13,895 nucleotides of DNA from Gammaproteobacteria bacterium GWE2_37_16 (lineage in GTDB: Bacteria; Pseudomonadota; Gammaproteobacteria; UBA9339). The stretch covers positions 1-13,895 of the forward strand of contig MGXG01000076.1 of assembly GCA_001801285.1 (NCBI GenBank), written 5' to 3'. A program made the translations under genes and the position numbers. The notes beneath the pieces are model-generated. The model worked only from the letters and a program-made list of their open reading frames with translations, was not told the DNA's origin and did no database searches. This document shows positions 9,116 through 13,895 of the stretch, in pieces (the stretch's first letter is position 1; every line of letters starts with the position of its first letter).

Positions 9116-9140
9116 TTATATAGCAATTTACCTTATATAT
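9116..9140 (-). other. 25-nt motif shared with the gyrA upstream region (copy 2)
   Basis: This stretch matches 2483-2507 at 22 of 25 positions. It lies about 37 nt upstream of the -35 box of the surface-protein promoter, where an activator site, an upstream element or a second promoter could sit. In the minus orientation it ends in TTGCTATATAA. Confidence 0.4.
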
Positions 9141-9158
9141 CTTTAATTTTCCCTTAAT

Positions 9159-9324
9159 GTAGCCGCGGGTTTCGTAGCCGCAGGCTTTAGCCTGCGCAAT
9201 CAAAACTCCACTTCAATCTACACAATCAATTCCACTTCTTTTTCCAATTCCGCACAAATCTTCATCATTGTGCCGTTCCATTCCCGCAGGCTAAAGCCTG
9301 CGGCTACGGAACCTGCGGCTACGG
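9159..9324. repeat. REP-like inverted pair, inner stem AGGC/GCCT
   Basis: A truncated head (9159-9172) precedes a full unit (9173-9196) made of the head CGTAGCCG and the hairpin CGCAGGCTTTAGCCTGCG. An exact inverted copy lies at 9285-9308 and is followed by an inverted truncated head (9310-9324). The order is half, full, ~88-nt spacer, full, half, with mirror symmetry. It occupies most of the spacer between the two large genes. The copy starting near 9324 lies just past the stop codon at 9348 and may stabilise the 3' end of that transcript, although no T-run follows. Confidence 0.85.
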
Positions 9325-9347
9325 ATTTGTTGTCACAATTATCCCCA

Positions 9348-12158
<2,811 letters not shown>

Positions 12159-12164
12159 AATTTT

Positions 12165-12170
12165 CTCCTC
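12165..12170 (-). promoter_or_regulatory. ribosome binding site of the unassigned Ser/Pro protein
   Basis: GAGGAG on the minus strand is followed by 6 nt and the ATG at 12158, an ideal arrangement. It supports that start over the in-frame ATG at 12185, which has no such site. Confidence 0.85.
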
Positions 12171-12179
12171 GTTTTTAAA

Positions 12180-12213
12180 TTTCAAGTTTCAAGTTTCAAG
12201 TTTCAAGTTTCAA
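12180..12213 (-). repeat. heptanucleotide tandem repeat in the 5' leader of the Ser/Pro protein gene
   Basis: TTTCAAG (CTTGAAA on the minus strand) is repeated 4.9 times without interruption. It begins 9 nt upstream of the GAGGAG site and 21 nt upstream of the start codon. Changes in copy number would alter the distance between upstream promoter elements and the ribosome binding site, or the leader structure, by 7 nt per unit. Confidence 0.9.
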
Positions 12214-12241
12214 ATAAATTTTAAATTTTTTTTACAAAATT

Positions 12242-12428
12242 GTAGCCGCGGGTTTTAACCTGCGCGGTTGATATTGCGCATATATTTATATTGCGCGCAA
12301 TATTGTACAAACCCCTAAATCGAAATTCCAATATACGAATTTAATATACAAATCCCAATACAAAAAACATCGAATCCAAATTAAAACCCGTGCCAATCCA
12401 ATCACGCAGGTTAAAACCTGCGGCTACG
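12242..12428. repeat. REP-like inverted pair, inner stem GGTT/AACC
   Basis: The unit 12242-12264 has the GTAGCCGC head and the hairpin CGCGGGTTTTAACCTGCG with one G-T wobble. Its inverted mate at 12405-12428 has the perfect hairpin CGCAGGTTAAAACCTGCG and the head GGCTACG. The pair sits in the leader region of the Ser/Pro protein gene and overlaps the first copy of the 510-bp duplication. Confidence 0.85.
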
Positions 12429-13449
12429 GTAATGTTGTAATCAAATCGTAATCAAAAAAACACTTTAAATAAATAATTTATAATCGTATCTTAACACACA
12501 ATACTTAAAATAATCTTAAATGCAAGTAATTTTTGCAAGTATTTTTACAATTGTGTTATTGAAAGAAAATTATCAAAATCAGGATCCACCCAAAAACCAC
12601 AACCACAGGGGTTTTACCAAGAATTGCATTACCCCCAAAACCCGTAGCCGCGGGTTTTAACCTGCGCGATTTATATTGCGCGTATGCACGGGATTTTGTG
12701 CGGAATTTTTAAATATCAAAATATATACCACCGATCCCGTAGCCGCAGGTTCCGTAGCCGCAGGCTTTAGCCTGCGTAAAAAATATTGCGCATATTTATA
12801 TTGCGCGCAATATTGTACAAACCCCTAAATCGAAATTCCAATATACGAATTTAATATACAAATCCCAATACAAAAAACATCGAATCCAAATTAAAACCCG
12901 TGCCAATCCAATCACGCAGGTTAAAACCTGCGGCTACGGTAATGTTGTAATCAAATCGTAATCAAAAAAACACTTTAAATAAATAATTTATAATCGTATC
13001 TTAACACACAATACTTAAAATAATCTTAAATGCAAGTAATTTTTGCAAGTATTTTTACAATTGTGTTATTGAAAGAAAATTATCAAAATCAGGATCCACC
13101 CAAAAACCACAACCACAGGGGTTTTACCAAGAATTGCATTACCCCCAAAACCCGTAGCCGCGGGTTTTAACCTGCGCGATTTATATTGCGCGTATGCACG
13201 GGATTTTGTGCGGAATTTTTAAATATCAAAATATATACCACCGATCCCGTAGCCGCAGGTTCCGTAGCCGCAGGCTTTAGCCTGCGTAAAAAATATTGCG
13301 CATATTTATATTGCGCGCAATATTGTACAAACCCCTAAATCGAAATTCCAATATACGAATTTAATATACAAATCCCAATACAAAAAACATCGAATCCAAA
13401 TTAAAACCCGTGCCAATCCAATCACGCAGGTTAAAACCTGCGGCTACGG
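12282..13449. repeat. exact 510-bp tandem duplication, about 2.3 copies
   Basis: Copies run 12282-12791, 12792-13301 and a partial 13302-13449. On reading through I found no difference between copies. Each full unit holds a 16-nt perfect palindrome ATATTGCGCGCAATAT (12288, 12798 and 13308), an inverted REP-like unit (12405-12428, 12915-12938), a forward unit (12643-12666, 13153-13176), a truncated head (12736-12751, 13246-13261) and an AGGC-type unit (12752-12776, 13262-13286). The partial third copy ends exactly at its REP-like unit (13425-13448), suggesting that these repeats guided the recombination. I see no convincing gene in the unit. The block fills most of the spacer upstream of the Ser/Pro protein gene and reaches to within 28 nt of the nadK stop. 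Confidence 0.95.
12330..12358 (-). promoter_or_regulatory. weak candidate promoter for the Ser/Pro protein gene
   Basis: On the minus strand, TTGGGA (12358-12353), a 17-nt spacer and TATATT (12335-12330, five of six) lie about 170 nt upstream of the start at 12158. Because it lies in the 510-bp duplication, identical copies occur at 12840-12868 and 13350-13378. No better promoter is visible closer to the gene. AT-richness makes chance matches likely. Confidence 0.25.
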
Positions 13450-13476
13450 GAACAATACTTCATTCTTTCATTCCCC

Positions 13477-13895
13477 CTACCTTTCCCAATGCAACTTATT
13501 CCGCAAAGTCGTAAAATAGTTATAATCTTCAGGGTGAACGAGACGCAACTGCATAGCTGCTTTATCAAGACGAACTCTTGCCGCAGGTGGCACGGTAACA
13601 TTTTCTCGCCCGTCGCAACTCACATAAAGCGAATCTTGATTACCTGTCGCAACTAAAATATCAATCGCGCTGGTATTTTTAATCACAATCGGTCGACTGC
13701 TTAGATTATGGGAAAACATGGGAACAATAACTACCGCTTCCAAATCAGGATGTAAAATCGGTCCGCCGCCAGAAAGCGCATAAGCTGTAGAACCAGTTGG
13801 TGTAGCAATAATCAATCCATCCGAACGATAATCACAAACGCAATCGTTGTCGATACTTAAAGTAAATTCCACCAATTTGGTTGCAATACCTGATG
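13477..13895 (-). CDS. nadK: NAD kinase (5' part beyond window)
   Basis: NAD kinase phosphorylates NAD+ to NADP+ with ATP in the cytoplasm and is the source of cellular NADP. The C-terminal 138 residues are visible and the frame stays open to the window edge (first full codon at 13893), so the true start lies outside. The family signature DGLIIATPTGSTAYALSGGG followed by PILHP is intact, as are VPMFSHNLSSRPIVI and the C-terminal VHPEDYNYFTTLRNKLHW, all close to E. coli NadK. The GGDGT motif of the N-terminal domain is not in view. A TTG at 13875 could be mistaken for a start, but the conserved reading continues upstream of it. The stop TAG at 13477 is followed, 28 nt on, by a REP-like palindrome that may protect the 3' end; no T-run terminator is seen. 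Confidence 0.95.
   Translation of the reverse strand, partial: SGIATKLVEFTLSIDNDCVCDYRSDGLIIATPTGSTAYALSGGGPILHPDLEAVVIVPMFSHNLSSRPIVIKNTSAIDILVATGNQDSLYVSCDGRENVTVPPAARVRLDKAAMQLRLVHPEDYNYFTTLRNKLHWER

Noticed and set aside
12186..13476. A gene or structured RNA inside the 510-bp unit
   Set aside because: No long open frame with a ribosome binding site and no tRNA or riboswitch-like fold was recognised. The visible structure is accounted for by the palindromic repeats.
13873..13875. TTG as the start of nadK
   Set aside because: The conserved reading continues upstream to the window edge, and NAD kinase needs its N-terminal GGDGT domain.

Overview
The window reads as chromosomal DNA of an AT-rich gammaproteobacterium. 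All four genes lie on the minus strand. The two ends are conserved housekeeping genes broken by the window edges: gyrA (1-2389, lacking its C-terminal end) and nadK (13477-13895, lacking its N-terminal half). GyrA follows the E. coli protein almost position for position (Tyr122, the residue 81-87 quinolone region, GyrA box at 559-565). The very AT-rich spacers, dense short palindromic repeats and two unusual large proteins would suit a host-associated lineage such as the Legionellales/Coxiella-like bacteria. That placement is inference.

Between them sit two large genes of accessory character. The first (2859-8993) encodes a ~2044-residue surface protein: a membrane-targeting N-terminus, a ~290-residue segment with the strand pattern of an outer-membrane beta-barrel, a helical linker, then a long series of IPT/TIG and Ig-like modules ending in a Cys-containing tip. 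The order is that of an inverse autotransporter (type Ve, intimin/invasin-like). It has a clear sigma70 promoter (9052-9079) and a downstream hairpin terminator (2787-2833). The second (9348-12158) encodes a 936-residue protein I cannot assign: a helical N-terminus, polyserine and polyproline tracts, about four hydrophobic segments in the middle, and a Ser/Pro-rich C-terminus containing 14 identical TCA codons.

The three gene-free stretches (2390-2858, 8994-9347, 12159-13476) share one REP-like palindromic family: an outer GTAGCCGC head and an inner stem that differs between copies but stays self-complementary. Copies occur as inverted pairs and as truncated heads. The last spacer also holds an exact 510-bp tandem duplication (about 2.3 copies, 12282-13449), and a 7-bp repeat (4.9 copies) lies just upstream of the second gene's ribosome binding site, where length change could alter expression.

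The most interesting features are the barrel-plus-IPT/TIG adhesin candidate, the unassigned Ser/Pro membrane protein with possible repeat-mediated variation, and the covarying palindrome family. No RNA genes, CRISPR array, transposase or integrase were found.
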